Assembly: GCA_029204225.1 (NCBI GenBank)
Contig: CM055094.1
Coordinates: 10,649,153 to 10,713,152, forward strand
Reading direction: 5' to 3'
Origin: Diphasiastrum complanatum
Lineage: Eukaryota; Streptophyta; Lycopodiopsida; Lycopodiales; Lycopodiaceae
DNA: 64,000 nt
Shown here: one piece after another, positions 23,001 to 38,000 of the stretch
Layout: the number at the start of each line of letters is the position of its first letter
Position numbering within the stretch: position 1 is the stretch's first letter
Program-made: the position numbers and the translations under genes
The notes under the pieces: generated by a model
What the model was told of the DNA's origin: nothing
The model's input: only the letters and a program-made list of their open reading frames with translations
The model's database searches: none

Positions 23001-26000
23001 TGTAATTTGCTCTTCTATATTGCCAACAGTAAATAGGAGGGACCTGATGTTGTAAAAAGCGTCAAACAGTTCTATGAATAGAGAAGCAAGCAGATCGATC
23101 ACCATTGCTGTGCTGAACATATCAACTTATAGCACATTAGATTGGATACCTTTGGGATACCTTTGGGATAGCTAATCTCTTACACTGTATGCATAGGCCT
23201 CAACTACGAAGGGGCTTAAATGAAGGTGCTTGAACTTGGAAGTGCGAAAGTAGTCAAAATATTGCCTCCCAACACTTCTTCATAGTTAGCTTAATCTTGT
23301 GAACTATAGTTGCTTTTTGTAGCAGCACATATAAAGTGTAGGAAATGGAACTCTGGTTCCAGCAGTTACCTCAAGTTATCATATTTTGCATGTAAGATCT
23401 GCATATAGGCACATGCAAAGCTGAGACTATTGTTCTACCTTCTGAGGTTAAGCTATCATATGTCGATAAAAGATCCATTTATGTAGATGTATGCATTTTA
23501 GTGGAAATTTACTTATTCAGTATGTTCCAAGAACGCTGGAGAATTCCTCTTAGGCCCTTACGTGATTCAATGTCTGCTGTTATGGTGCCTCTGTGTCTCA
23601 TCTGAAGTAAGCTAACTTGATGATTACCGTTTTTGGTATCTATCTTGCTAACACATGAATTAACTGCAACAAATCTGGTGATTTACTATCTTGGCAGGCA
23701 ATGCCATCAGTTTTTTTTTGGTTTACCTGGTAGATCCATGTCACCCACAAAGCACCCATTTTCATCCATGCAAACAGCATGTTCTGGTTTGTAGCTTTTG
23801 GCAGGTGGCCCACCCATGGGCTTGCGTCTCTTCTTCACACATTTCTGGATACATCAGCTCTCAATACACATGCACTGACACTGATGAAGAGGTGTGACAA
23901 ATTTATGAGCTTGCATGTCTTCTTTGATCTGCTGCGTATTTCTAAATGCATCGGCTCTCAAACAATTTACACTGACTGTTGAAGAGCTGGGATGCATTTA
24001 TATGTGCCAATAGCAGATTTTGATGAAATTTGAAGTTATGCCCTGCAGGACAGTTCTTTTTTTTGCTTGGGTGTTTGTATAGGAGCTTTATTTTACTGAT
24101 TGCTAGCACTTACGAAGACCCACTTTCAAGGTCTTCCTCTCCAGACTCCCACCCTTCTCCTCTTGACAATCTTTCTTCTTTTTGATACAGCAATGTTTCC
24201 TGTGAATACAGATCTTAAAGAAAAGGCCTGATTTTCGTGAACCAGCATGGAGCTCAGTTAGCAGCAGTGCAAAAGATTTTGTGAAAAAACTCCTTGCGAA
24301 AAGACCGTGCTCAAGATTAACCGCCTCCCAGGCATTGTGTAAGCTTGTCCCCCAATAGCTCTACTTTTTAGCCTACTCTGTCACCTTGACTAGCGTCGCT
24401 TGCTGTGGCATGTTTAATTTATTTTGTCATGATTTTATCTTCCTGGTCAATAGATGTACAGAAACTTGAAAAACCTTGAGGAACTTTTGTTAGCACGGGC
24501 CTTTTATTTTGTAAATGACAAAAAGAAGCACATCAATGGCATGATCAAGGATGCATGTACCCAGACTGTTCTGTTTTGAAATCTTTCGTTTCTTTCTGGG
24601 GTATGGCTTTAGAAGGAACATGACAAATTCTTTCACTCATGGACTAAATTTGTTTCAGCAGTCAACCATGCACTGCTTTGATAATTGGGAAAAATTACAG
24701 TTCTATTTGAAGTGGAAGAATATGCTATGACTAATGGCTGACAATCAGGTCAACTGCAAGTACCTCAGCTAGTTCTAAAGTGCCTCATGAGAATTTTGTT
24801 TTTAATTTGTGAATCTGCAGCACATCCTTGGCTGAGAGAAAATGACGCTTCCAGTATTCCTCTGGATATCTCGGTCCTGTCTAACATGCGCGAGTTTGTG
24901 AAGTATAATCGTGCAAAGCAACTAGCTTTCCGGGTGCACTTCATCTAGCAACTTTTCAATATTGTAGTTCTTGATATTTCTTTCATTTCCTTGTAAATTT
25001 TATGCACCTGTGTCTGAGGGATTCTTTATCGTATCACTCTTCTTGATTGTGATTGTAGGCTTTTGCTTTGACACTGGAATCTGAAGAAAAGTCTGATCTG
25101 CGCGATCAGTTTGATACAATTAATGAGGAAAAGAGTGGTAGCATTACAGTAGAAGAAATCAAAGAGGTATTTTTGTCTTCGGAATCATATTGTCATGAGT
25201 GACTAAAATAACAAGCTGCTGGGATCCTTAAAGTGATTTGAAATTTACCAGATTGAATTTGATGTATTCCAGCAATTTTGTGCTCTTTCATTTACCACAT
25301 CAAGTATTTGATTATTCTAGTTGCTATAAATCTATTCTGTTATGATCTTACTTCATCGTTCTGTCTATGTAGTATGAACTTTTCTTTTTTATGTTCGATG
25401 GCGAGTTGAGTACCGTGCATAGATTCTGTTAATTTCCCTTTAAACTGGTGGAACATTGTTGAAATTATAAGCAACATGTGTGTCTTTCCAATGAAGATTC
25501 ATCCTTGCTCCTTAACAATGTTCCTTTTTTACTGAAATACACAACCTGTAGGTGATTTGCAGCTACTGCATGCTTGCCATCAAAATATGATTTGGATAGG
25601 CCTTACCAAAGATTCAACTTGAAGACTATATCTGTGATCATGTAAAATTGGTGGCCCCAGTCACACTTAATAAAGCTGATGCGAATTTTTTTTGTACAGG
25701 CACTAGCTAAAGATCAACCTTGGGCTGTACCGGAGACACGTGTTGTAGAGATTGTTCAAGCGGTACAGCTATCCTTACATCAAATTTTTTTAAGTGACGC
25801 TTTGTGTTCATGTAATTTCCACTTGTGTACTGTGTTTTGTTGATTGCATGATTTTGTTGCTTATTAACACTTTCAAATGATATAAGCGACTATCTACTTT
25901 GCTGATACGAGCTTATCCCACTCTATCTGTTGCTTTGGTGCATATTAAAAGAACAAGTATTATAGCTATATTGACTCGAGTGTTGTTTGATATAGGTAGG

Positions 26001-29000
26001 CGTCTTATTTGGTTTTATCATTTATGTATCCACATGTAGCACAACTCAAGTTCGTCGGAAGCTGTTTGGTTACATGTTAACAAAGATTGTGTTTTCTATT
26101 GTTTATTGAGATGGATAACTGTGGAACTATGACCAATCGAAATGAGCAAAATTTAACTTTATCTATGTTGGAATCACAAACTTCTCAGGCACGATTATTC
26201 TGTGATTGAATCCCTCACATGTCAAAAACCAGAATTGAGCGATAGTACTCAGTACTCACATGAGGATAATATTCTTGATGAACTTCAAGCCCACCATGAT
26301 GCATAAAATGATCTAGCGTGCTGACCCAACCCTCATGAAGGAGTTAGCAGTGGGGCACATATGCTTATATAGCCTTGAGCTATTGACATTGAGGCCACTT
26401 ACACTTAAACTTAGGTAAACTAAGGTCTCGTCTTGCTAGCATGGGCACTGACCAAACTAAGGCGGACATAGCACATATGGCTTCATAATCTGTTAGTCAT
26501 TAATCAAGTTAACATCAGCTGTGGGTGGACCTGTTTCTTAGTACATTGCAAAGCTGCAATCCTTGCTCAGTCATTGTAATTTGCTCCTTCAAAACAGCTC
26601 TGTTTTCTTTTCTTTTTTACTGGAATAGTTGTTCTCTCATTAAAGCAGTAACTCCTTTGCTTATGCGTTCCAAAGATGGAAAGTGTTGCCTTAAAGTTAT
26701 TGTCAGAAGATTTTTCATATCCCTCATCACGAGCTTGAGAAAAATGGAAGAATCAGGCTAATGATTGTCGTGATTTGTTTCTAAAGCATTGTATCTTGCA
26801 AGCGAGTACTAGATAAAAACTGTTTAGATTATTATTTGGTGGTTGAATATGGTGGCTTCTGACTACATACAGACCTTTCATCGCCCCAAAACACTTTGTG
26901 ACCATGTTCAACAATGATTACTTGTAGTTATTTTTCTATTTGGGTGTTTTAGAATCAAACTAATCCTCTTCTTATTCAGAGTTTTAGTGCTGAGTTTTAC
27001 CATGTTTTTCTAAGGCAGAATAAGACCAAGTATTTTATTGCGGGATCATTTGACATAGCCCTATATCTCTGCAGATGGATATCAATAGAGACGGGCTAGT
27101 GGATTTTGATGATTTTGCAGCTGCAACAGTGCATCTTGATCAGCTTGAACACATAGATTGTGAGAGGTGGCAACAAGTGTCTTGTGCTGCCTTTTCGAGG
27201 TATGATCTCGACAAAAATGGATACATAACCGTGGAAGAACTGAAACAGGTTAGTCTGACATCTTGAATAGTGACTAATCAAAGCAGCTCCTTGAAGTTGT
27301 ATGCACTTTTCTCAATGCTCATTGAACTTTTTGATTGATAGTTTTAAGATTGTCACCATCCAAATATGTTTAATTCGAAGGGGATAAACAAAAAGGCTGC
27401 ATCTATTTCGAAGTTTGTGTGTCAGTTTTTTGGAACTTCAAATTTATAAGTAGGCAAAATAATTGGTTCAACTGTGAGCTTAGAATGAATAAAAAGTAAA
27501 AGTAGGATAGCTAATATTTGGTTTTTGCTCTCACAGTTGCTTGTCAGTGATTGGACATATATCTGTTATAGTTTCTTGAGCGTAAATCTAGTGGGCTTGC
27601 TTTTATTGTGTTCTCACTCTGTGAAGCTTTTGGCCCTGAAATACTGAATCAGGTCATTGTTTTGTTCGAGAGGTTTGTAGTTTATACCAAATTTAGGGTA
27701 ATACCGAAGAATCCTGAAATGGCATGGCTTAGTACTAGTAAGCATGGTGCTCGTATATTGTTTCTAAGCTTTACCTTATGACACCACTGACTTCTCTATA
27801 TAAATTTGTGAAATTGGATCTAATCTCACAAATAGATAAATAGATGTAAACTATATGCGTTCCTCAAGGAGTTACTAGCATTGTTTTGCCCATCTCCAAA
27901 TACTTCATTGGTTATATCTCTCTAATGCAAGGATGACAATGTAGCGTTTCCTGCACTGGTAGATCGTTGGCAATCTATCTAAGTTCTTTCAAGTTCCTTA
28001 CTATCGGTGAAACCTTAGCCAATGAATCAAAAAGGGAAAACTGGAAATTTAAATTCAAAAATTCTTTTTATTATAGAACGAGTTTCTACGCAGAGCCACC
28101 CATTGTAACATGGGGTACATTTGGTTCAGAAAATAGCGGGCAAAGGATTCCATGTAAAGACCTGAGACTAGAGTAGCTAGTGGTCGTGGATCTGGAGGTG
28201 TTGCATGCTTATATAGGGAGTCTCTTCACCCAAGCATCGAGTTCATCAGACATGACGAGCACACACGTTATATTTGGATTCGTATTGTTAGATAGGATAT
28301 TGGTTTGGACAGGGACCTCTTTGTGGCGGCATGTTATTTTCCTCTAGAGTATTCATCTTTTGTTTAGGGCCAAGTTTAATTCCAAAAATTTATTTTTGAG
28401 ATCATTATCGAAATTGTTTCAGATCAAAGCAAGATTTTCTTATTATCTAAAAAGTCTAGATCCAATCTCCTCTATCCAATTGATAGTCACAAGTCTACCA
28501 TTATCTAGAATTTTTCATCGTTTGAAAAAAATTTTAGAAAATGGAAAAAGACAAGGATATCAATCATAATATTCCACCACGTCTTATCATCAAACAACCA
28601 CCTCGTTTGGAGATGCCAAAGTATTATGGAGTTACAGATCCCGCAAGATTTCTCAAAATCTTTACAGAATCATGTGAGATCAATGAGAAGTGAACCTAGA
28701 GGATAAGAGTTGTTTCCATTGGCACTGACGGGAGCTGCGCAAGATTGGTTTCCTAATCAAGTTACAAAAGAACGTGCTGATTGGGAAGTTGTCAAAGCTG
28801 CTCTGATCATGCGCTTTAAGCCAAGGAAGTTTCTTGAGGATACTTTTATATTGATGAGTAAGATCGAACAAGAAAAAAAGAGATGGTCCAAAACTATATT
28901 GAATGTATCAACCATCTCAGATCGGAATGCGAACCTGATGTTATTACTAATGAGGCCATGATTATGTAGTTCTTAGCTGGATGGCCAAAGCGAATAAGGC

Positions 29001-32000
29001 GTGATCTCAAATGTCGACAACAATATCTGACATTGCAACATGCAATGGATGATGCAATACGTGAAGAGGATGAGGACTCTGATGATGAGCCACACATTGG
29101 AATGTTGCCTTATACAGTAGGGTAGACTACCACAACCTCTACGACTATTGTTTCTACGAATATCAATGCAATTGTTGAAAAGGTGATGGACGAGTTCGAG
29201 AGACCTAGTCAAAAACAGTAGACGTAGATGAAAAGATGCAGGCTGAGTTTGAAGCAAAGATAAAGACATTAGAAGATCAGCATGCTCAACTTACTAAAGT
29301 TCGCAACAAAGCAACAAGTCAGACCTTTCCTACAATGAAAAATGTTTGGTGTACCATCTGTGCTGGTAATCAGACCATGAACGAGTGTCCAACAATGAAA
29401 CGATGAACGATGGATACTTATTGTCATTTGTGCAATTCTACTGGACATGAAAAAATATTTTGTTTATTTAATCCCAGGATTATCCAACAAAAATATCTCA
29501 CTTATGAACCAGGGAGATCCTACATCAAGATATGATATTCCAAGTGTGTCCAGGAGATAAGAGGCTTGAAAGTACCATGAGAGTTGATATCCTTGACGAA
29601 CAACAAGTGCCATGCGTGAGTATCTCATCCCGTCACTTGTAAACTCCATAACCTATATATGTATACAATCACCTAGAAGATCGCGTCGACATGTGGGGGT
29701 GTGAAATTGCAAGTTTTGCTAAGATAATCTGGTGGGAACTAATGGCTCGGCACAGATCATAACTTGCAAATGGGAGATGCTAGCCCAAGTTGATAAGGTG
29801 AGCCTTGTGCATCAAACCTCAACTGTGTACAAGGCTCTGAGGGTAACAACATTATTCATAACATCACATCTCCTTTAGACTGCTTGTGACCCAAGCCATT
29901 GTTAGAACAAATCTTAAATTGGTATTCCCTTAAGGATATTATTTATAGTACATAGTCTATTTTTTTATCTATGTTTAGAAGTCATTCTATTCCTACAGTG
30001 AGTTCTACTAAGAGTTTAAGTCAAGTTTGATTTGAATTCATGCGTTTTTGAGCATGTTACCTAGAATAGAGACTTAAGGTTTCATTATGGACATCGTGTT
30101 GAATCTTTTGTGAATGCTAGCATGATCTCGTTAATTCTTAGTGTATCCATTGCTTTCTATTATCTAATAGCCACTTCCTTGTTTGACGTTCTGTCTCTAG
30201 CTTTGCCACCCAACCTATGACTATGTTCTTCCTAATTTTCTGGCACTCCAAGGCTTTCTCCTCATCAACTTTTCTTCTCATGTCAACAACATGTCACGAC
30301 TCTCTTTTGCTTGTCAATTTAGTCAATCCTCCATTTCCCTTCCAACCTTTGCCTTGATGACATAACCACCCACCACTTCCCTCCTGGGCCAACCTTGCCA
30401 ACTTACCTTCATTCCTATCAACCCACCTCCTCCTTACCACCCAGTTTTTGGCAAAATCTAATGTCTAGTCACCTCAAAACAATATCGTTCACAATGCTCA
30501 AAAGGACCACATCTCAATTCAAAAGGGTTTTTATCTTTAGATTGATATCTTGTTCACTCCAAGCCAGAATAATGTTAAAAACGTGCTTACATACAGGCAA
30601 CAAGTCTCAGAAAACAAGGCAATAGAGTAGTTTACCTATCATAACTCCAAAAGTAGTCCAAGCTAAGAGGAGTACAACAACTACGAGCAATGCTTCACCT
30701 AAATGAGAGTCTTGGGTTCTCTCGGACATGGCAGCTATATTTCTGAGCACATTTGGAACACCATTGGGTTGAAGCAGGGTTCTTCTCTTTCATCGGTTCT
30801 TTTTGGGTTATACATTGATGAGCTAGAGAGCGTCATCTCATAGTGCGGAGGTTTTGGTTGCAGCCTGGCTAGCGTCACATTTGGTTTTTGGAACTGCGGC
30901 GGCCTCTCCACCTCTTCTACAACGGCTGATTTTCTACTTTTTGTAGCGACATATGAGTCTTCCACACACCCACTTCTTGGTTTTCGGTAAATTTCTGCTC
31001 CACGACCTAATTCGGGCCTCTGGTGGAGTTGCATGTTTGTACAGGTCGGTGTATTCTCCTTCTATTCGGTTGGTGTCTTAGGATACTTATGGCCGTTACT
31101 TGTGGCTTTAGATTACTGCATCCTTCTTGGGGCTGGACCAGGACTTGTTTGTTGCAGTTTGCTACTTTGCTCCCCACACTTCAGTATTTATGGATTTGGG
31201 AGGTGATCCTTTTCAGGCCCTTTCTAACGGCGTTGCTAGACTCTCTCTACAGGGTTACATATTGCTTGCAGGGGACTTTAACGCATGCACAGCCGCTCGC
31301 CAAACTGAGTTCTATGTTGACACACTCTCTCTTCATCCGTTGGATACCTCTTATGGCCGTTATTCTCAGGACTCATTAGCAACAATTATGCTTCTTGGGG
31401 AATAGCTTCTGAGGTTGGCTCAAGCACACAGTCTCATTATCCTTAACGGTCTTCTTCAGTGGCCATCCTCCTCTGCATATACTTGCCACCCATTTGGTGG
31501 CGGTCACAACGTAGTGGACTATTTCATTGCATCTCCTACTTTATTACCCCGCCTGGCATCCTTCACAATGTCTACCCCGGTGACCTCTCCTTTTCCCCAG
31601 CATTAAGTACACCTTCTCCTCCACCTTCCCTCTTTGTTCGACCCACCCGTATCGTATACCTCCTCATCAATCCCAGGCCTATGTTGCCCACGTCTCTCGT
31701 ATTCTGGACCACTTTCCTTCCTCCTCTAATGTCACTACCCAAGCCTCCTTTTTGACACACGCCCTGACTACCGCCGCTCATGCCATTGCACCCCCTCGCC
31801 GTTTCTCTTCTCATCGTCGTACCCATAATAAATGGCATGACAATGACTGTTCTTTCTTCCATAAATATGTCGAGTTCCTCAAATTCTCCAATTCTACACT
31901 TTCTTCTTCCGTGGAAAAGCAGCTTCGTTCCCTTCTCCGCAAAAAGAAAGTGGCCTACTTTTCTTCCTGTTCCTCCTACCTCCTTTGCTCCCTCCACTCT

Positions 32001-35000
32001 ACTTCCTCGGCTACTTTTTGGAAGATCTTTCTTCATAAGCCCCTATCCATTGCACCCATCCCTCTTCAATCCTGGGTCGACTATGCAACCAACCTATATA
32101 CAATTGCTCACCCTTCCATCTCTCTTTCTTCTCGTCCTACCCACAGTGACCTCTTTGCTCCTGACTTGGTTGAAGCCACCATCTGCAAACTCAAGAACAA
32201 TCGTACATCTGACATCGACCTCCTTTCAGCCGAGCTCCTCAAACCAGTTGCCAAACTCGCCTCCCCTTTCCCGGCCCGCTGTTTCAACCGCTCTGTCGTT
32301 GATGGTTTTCCCATACCTTGGGCCACCAATCTCCTTCACCCCATTCTTAAAGCAGGCGATGCCATGAATGTCCACTATCGCACTATTATGATTGGTCATT
32401 GTAATAGATCCTAACACCACAATAGGGCAAACACTAACTGATCCACCCAACCTTGCCTACTCCCTGATATAGAGTAAGCCCCTGCTAGCCCAATGTGGGG
32501 ACTGGTAGCATGCAACTGCCAAGTGTCGGCCACGTGGCACTGACGTGGCCGACTGCACGTCGGGACCCAACTGGGGGCCCTATCCCGCTGACAGGGTCCC
32601 TAGACTGTGTTATGGCTATGGACCGTGTTGGGGCACACTACTCACACTGGCTTGCCCTGTTGGTCATGTACGTTGGACACGACCCTGACTGTGGTATCTG
32701 ACCTATCTGTGTTCCCTAGGGTTCGGTACTGGTTACGAGCTCGTAACACTCCCTCCCCCTTAAGAACCGTCTTGGTCCTCTAAGACAAAGTCTGGAAAAG
32801 TCTTGCAAATGTGTGGGAGTTCTAGTTCATAGGTGACCTCGCCTAGTCTCCTACTGATGGTATAGGGACCACAATACCTTGGAGACAACTTAGCACACAC
32901 TCCTGATTTGAGGGTTTTAGAGTCGACTGGGACTCTCAAGTAGACTTTCTCACCAGTGGAGAACTGCACATCCCGTCTGTGTGGATCTGCATAATGCCTG
33001 GCTCGATCTTGGGACTGCCTAATGCTACGCTTAGCATGTTCTATCATCTGGTTTAGGTCCTCTAAAAAGTTTCTGGCTGCTTCAACTTTTTCTTGTTTAA
33101 ACCCTACAGCTGTGGGTGACCGTGGCTGAAAACCGTACATCAGCATAAATGGGCTGTATCCCGTAGCTGAATGTTTGGTACTGTTGTAAGCAAACTCTAA
33201 TATCAAGAGATACTCCTCCCAATTAGTCTGCTTCTTGCTGACGTATGCACGAAGCATATCCTCGAGCACTTGATTTACCCTCTCTGTTTGACCGTCCGTC
33301 TGTGGATGGTCGGTGGTACTCATATTAAGTTTAGTATGGAGATGATGGAATACTGCCCTCCAAAAATTTCCAGTAAACTTACTGTCCCGGTCACTGACTA
33401 TGCCGGAAGGTAGACCGTACAATTTAAATAGCCCGTCTACAAACAACCTCGCTAACTCTGGAGCTCTAACGGTTGTTTTGGTCGGAATGAAATGAGCCAT
33501 TTTGGTCAGATGGTCAACTGTGACCCATATAGCGTCATTACCCTTTTGGGTTTTAGGCAGGCCTACTATAAAATCCATGGAGATACTCTCCCATTTACCA
33601 GCTGGTATTTCTAAGGGATGCAACAACCCTCCTGCCTTTAAACGCTCTGCTTTGTTTACTTGACATTTCTGGCAACTGGTTACATACTGGTGGACGTCCT
33701 TTTTCATACTGGGCCAGAAAAATTGCCTACGAAGAAGCTCATAGGTCTTCTGTATGCTTGGGTGTCCCACACTAGGATTGTCATGACATTCATATAGGAC
33801 CTGCTGCCTATAATCCTCTGAATTGGGGACACATACTCTATCTTTATAGAGCAAGTACTCATCCTGAATGGAATACTGTTTCCATTTGAATCCTTGAGTC
33901 AACTGACCCTCAACCACTGGGGTTTGCTTGGGTAATACAGGCTCAGAATCCTCAACGTCATCTGACGACGTATACTCGGACTCATCATCATCCTCAACGG
34001 AAGCTGCCGTATTCTTGGATGAACTGGCACCAGCCCCGGGAATTGGTTCTGGAGTCTGTAACTGTCTGCTCTGGACTGAGTTCCAGATAGTAGAGAAGAA
34101 TGCATCATGCTGGCATTTCCCTCTCAAGGACTCGAGTAACTCATTACGAATCTAAGTAAAACTCAGCTCGTTTATCATAGGCATTCTGCTAAGGGCATCT
34201 GCTACTGTATTGAATTTTCCACGTCTATATCTGATAGACATGTCAAACTCTTGCATCAACTCTGCCCAACGAGCTTTCCGACCTCTAAGCTCAGGTTGAT
34301 TGCAAAGGTATCTGAGACTCCCATGGTCTGTTAGGACCTCAAAGTTGGCACCATACAAATAATGCCTCCAAGTCTTAAGGGCATGGACTATAGAAAAGAG
34401 TTCCTTTTCATAGGCACTGTACCTAGTCTGAGCTGGCTCGAGTTTTTTACTCTCGAACGCAACTGGTCGTCCACCCTGAGTTAGGACAACACCTACTGCA
34501 AAGTCGCTAGCATTTGTTTCGACCATAAATGGCTGATTGGGGTCGACGACCTTTAAAACTGGTGCTGTAGCTAAGGCTGTTTTGAGAGCATCAAAGCTCT
34601 CCTGTTGTGCGGACTCCCAAATGAATTCCTTTCCCTTCCCCTTAAGAAGATTTGTCATGGGAACTGCTATCTGAGCATATTCCTTGACAAATCGTCTGTA
34701 ATATCCCGCCAAACCAAGAAAGATCTGAAGTTCCAAAATATTCTGAGGTCTCAGCCAATTGAGTATGGCTTTAACCTTATTTGGGTCCATCTTAATCCCA
34801 TCTGAAGAGATAATGTGACCCAAATATGCTACTTCTTCAACGAAGAATTCACACTTGGATTGTTTAGCATAGAGCTTATGCTTTCTGAGCAGTCGAAACA
34901 CCTTTCTGAGGTGTTTTAGATGCTCCTTCCTCGTTTTGCTGTAGACGAGGATGTCATCTAAAAATACGACTACAAACTTACCCAAGTACGGTCTGAGGAC

Positions 35001-38000
35001 ATTGTTCATCAAGGTCATAAAGGTAGCTGGAGCATTTGTGAGCCCAAATGGCATCACCTTAAACTCATAATGACCGTGACGAGTCCTAAAAGCTGTTTTC
35101 GAAACATCCTCCGATTTTATACGGACTTGATGATATCCCGATCTGAGGTCTATTTTACTGAAAAACTTAGCCACATCGAGTTGATCAAACAACTCGTTTG
35201 CCCGAGGCGTAGGGTACTTATTCTTGATTGTGACCTTATTGAGGGCTCTGTAATCTACGCAAAGACGCATAGACCCCTCTTTCTTTTTCACCAATAGGAC
35301 TGGTGAGGCCCATGGTGAACTACTGGTCTGAATTTGGCCTTTCCCAAGATAATCTGTTAACTGCCTAGTTATTTCTTCATCCTCTGTTTGGCTGACCCGA
35401 TACGGAGGTTTAGAAACAGGTGCTGTACCTGGTACTAGGTTTATTACATGATCTACCTCTATGCTAGGTGGCAAAACATGTGGCAAATCTTCAGGAAAAA
35501 CATCTTAAAATTGAGACAATAAAGTTTCTAATTTACTGATTTTCTGCTGAATAGAACTGGAAATAGAAACTTCAGGAATAAATTGAAAGTCACATAAGAA
35601 TACCTGATGGTCTTCGTCTCCGATTAGCTGACAGAGCTCTGAACTGCAGACCATAGGACTGTTGGGAACATCATGCTCCCCATGCAACTGGATCTCTCGG
35701 CCTTTATGCTGAAAGCTGAGGGTGTTCTCTTGATACTTTCTGTGGAGGGAAGGTCCTAAACTGTAGAGCCAATCTCTCCCGAGAACAATGTCTGTACGAT
35801 CCAGGTGCATTATTTGAAAGTTTATTTCATCTTGGTACCCCTGAATACCAAGATTCAAATCACTTACCATAGTTTCCCATATTTTTTTATCTTCACCCTT
35901 AGCTAATGAAACTATGTACCTATGCTGACTAGGTACTTTTGGTAGTTTAAGCTTTTTAACCAGGGTGTAGTTGATGAAATTATGGGTTGCCCCATCATCA
36001 ACCATAACTCTTATTGACTGGTTACCAACTTTCCCATGCATACGTACTAGGTCATGCGGCCCAAAGCTAAAGGGTCTCGCTAGCATTGCAGAGGTCAGCT
36101 GGCAACAGTGTTCATGATCTTCATGATACACTTTGATCTCAGAAGCTGCCGAGTCATTGGGGAAACATACAGTCTGAACAAGATGAACTTGTTTTTTATC
36201 TTTCTTATCTTTTTTAGTGAAAGGCCCCTTGGGACACTGTTTGACTGTGTGTCCCTTGCCCATACACACAAAGCACAAACGTTCTTGTTTGGCTTTCTCA
36301 AAATCATCTGGTTTTAAGGGCTGTATGAGTGAAGGGCGTTTCTGAGGAGCTTCACTTTTAAATTTATCTTGATTCTTTCTTTTTAAAAATTTCTTTTCAA
36401 ATTGAAAGTCTTTCTGAGGAGGCTGCTCAAAAAGTGGCTACTGTCTCGCCCTCTTCCTACCCACTGAATCATCATAGATTTGAGCATATCTGAGAGCTTG
36501 CTCAAGGGTAGTAGGCGAGTTTCTCTGGACCTCTACTTTATATTTATCTTTGAGGCCACAGACAAATCCCCTGATTTTCTGATAATCATCCATATTTTTA
36601 ATCTTTAAAATTGCTTCTCGATACTGCGAGATATATTGGATGAGGGACTTGTCCATTACTGTTCTTTCCCAGGCTTCCCAGGCTCTATCAAGTTCATTTT
36701 CCGGTAGAAATTCTCTTAGGAAAGCTTCTTCAAAAGCTTTCCATGACCGGGGAGTCTGCCCAGTCTCCTGGAGATTTAACCACCACTTATAGGCCATAGG
36801 CCCTAAGGAAAGACTGGCCTCAATAGCTTGCAAATGGTCAGGGGTCTGTTTAAGAGCATGAATGTTCTTCCATTTGTTGAGGAAGGTTTGTAGAATGTCT
36901 GCATTTCTATCCTTCTCTTCCCGATTAAAAGTAGGAGGCTTTAAATCTTTAAAAACACTGGGGTGAGACCGTAAAGTCTCACCCGAAATTGATGGAAGTG
37001 GAGAAGGGGATAACTGAGAAGCGGAGGGAAGGCTTCCTTTCGCGGAACTCAAAATCAAGCTTCTGAGTTCAGCGAACGAGTCGTCCACACTGGACTTGAA
37101 ATTGGCTAATGCCAACTTCAGTTCATCCACTTTTGTTACCAACTGGAGAAACTGCTCCTTGGTAACCAGTTCGTCGAGTTCTTCGGCGAACTGTTCCTGT
37201 TCTTCCAATTCCATTGGTTCCTTCCCTTTTCTGTAAGCCAAGGCTTGTGTTTCAAGTTCATCGAAGCCTCTCTCCGGGGGTTGATCAGGTCCCTGAGGAG
37301 TGTTCATCTTGGAAACTGAAAGAGAGCTACCTTCACTTCTGAAGGAAAAAAAAAAGTCTAAAAGACTAATTTATAACTGTACAAGGGAAAGGAAAGGAAA
37401 CTTAGCTCTTTCTGAGAACTATACTTCCACAGAGAGAATCAAGAAAAGCCCTTTCAGCTCTTCTTCAACTGCTTTCAGACCTGAAATCCGAATAGGAGGC
37501 ACAAGATCTGAAATTTATTTTGCCATCCCCCCTCGCTGTTCTGACAGCTCCAGTATTGGTACCAAAAAACCAGATTCAACGCCCAAATCCACTTGCAAAT
37601 CCTGGAATTGGTGATGGTACCCTGCGCGCTGATCTGTGGCAGCCCTGAAACTTCCCAAAAGTCGAGTAAAATCTGGAAAGGATGCAAGAAAAATCCGGAA
37701 CAAACTAGTTCCTACACTCGCTGGCTGGGAAGCAACCTAACTAGCCCAATTTCTTCTGATTTGGGGCCCAAAAAGTGTTCCAAATTCTGATTTTTCCTTA
37801 GCTTTGGGAGCGCTGAACCTATGCCAACCTTTCTGCTCTCGAAACGTTGAGAACTTGCTAAAATTTCGCTCGAAAATCAGGATTGAAGCCTGATCTGGCA
37901 GCGCTGGGTCTGCACTTCTATTTTGCCTCAAATCCCAGGTAGAAAACAGAAGTTTTCACCACGATTTTCTCAGTATCCTACTGATTTTCCAGTGCTGGCC

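Larger units (their letters stand above)
24339..27074 (+). other. kinase introns 7-10 between exons 7 and 11
   Basis: Ordinary AT-rich intron sequence around exons 8 (24821-24933), 9 (25059-25166) and 10 (25700-25762). No mobile element or RNA gene recognised. Confidence 0.65.

Noticed and set aside
28541-29660. Endogenous pararetrovirus (caulimovirid) coat protein
   Set aside because: The capsid block and position fit an LTR retroelement gag, and no movement protein, viral RT or other viral feature is present.
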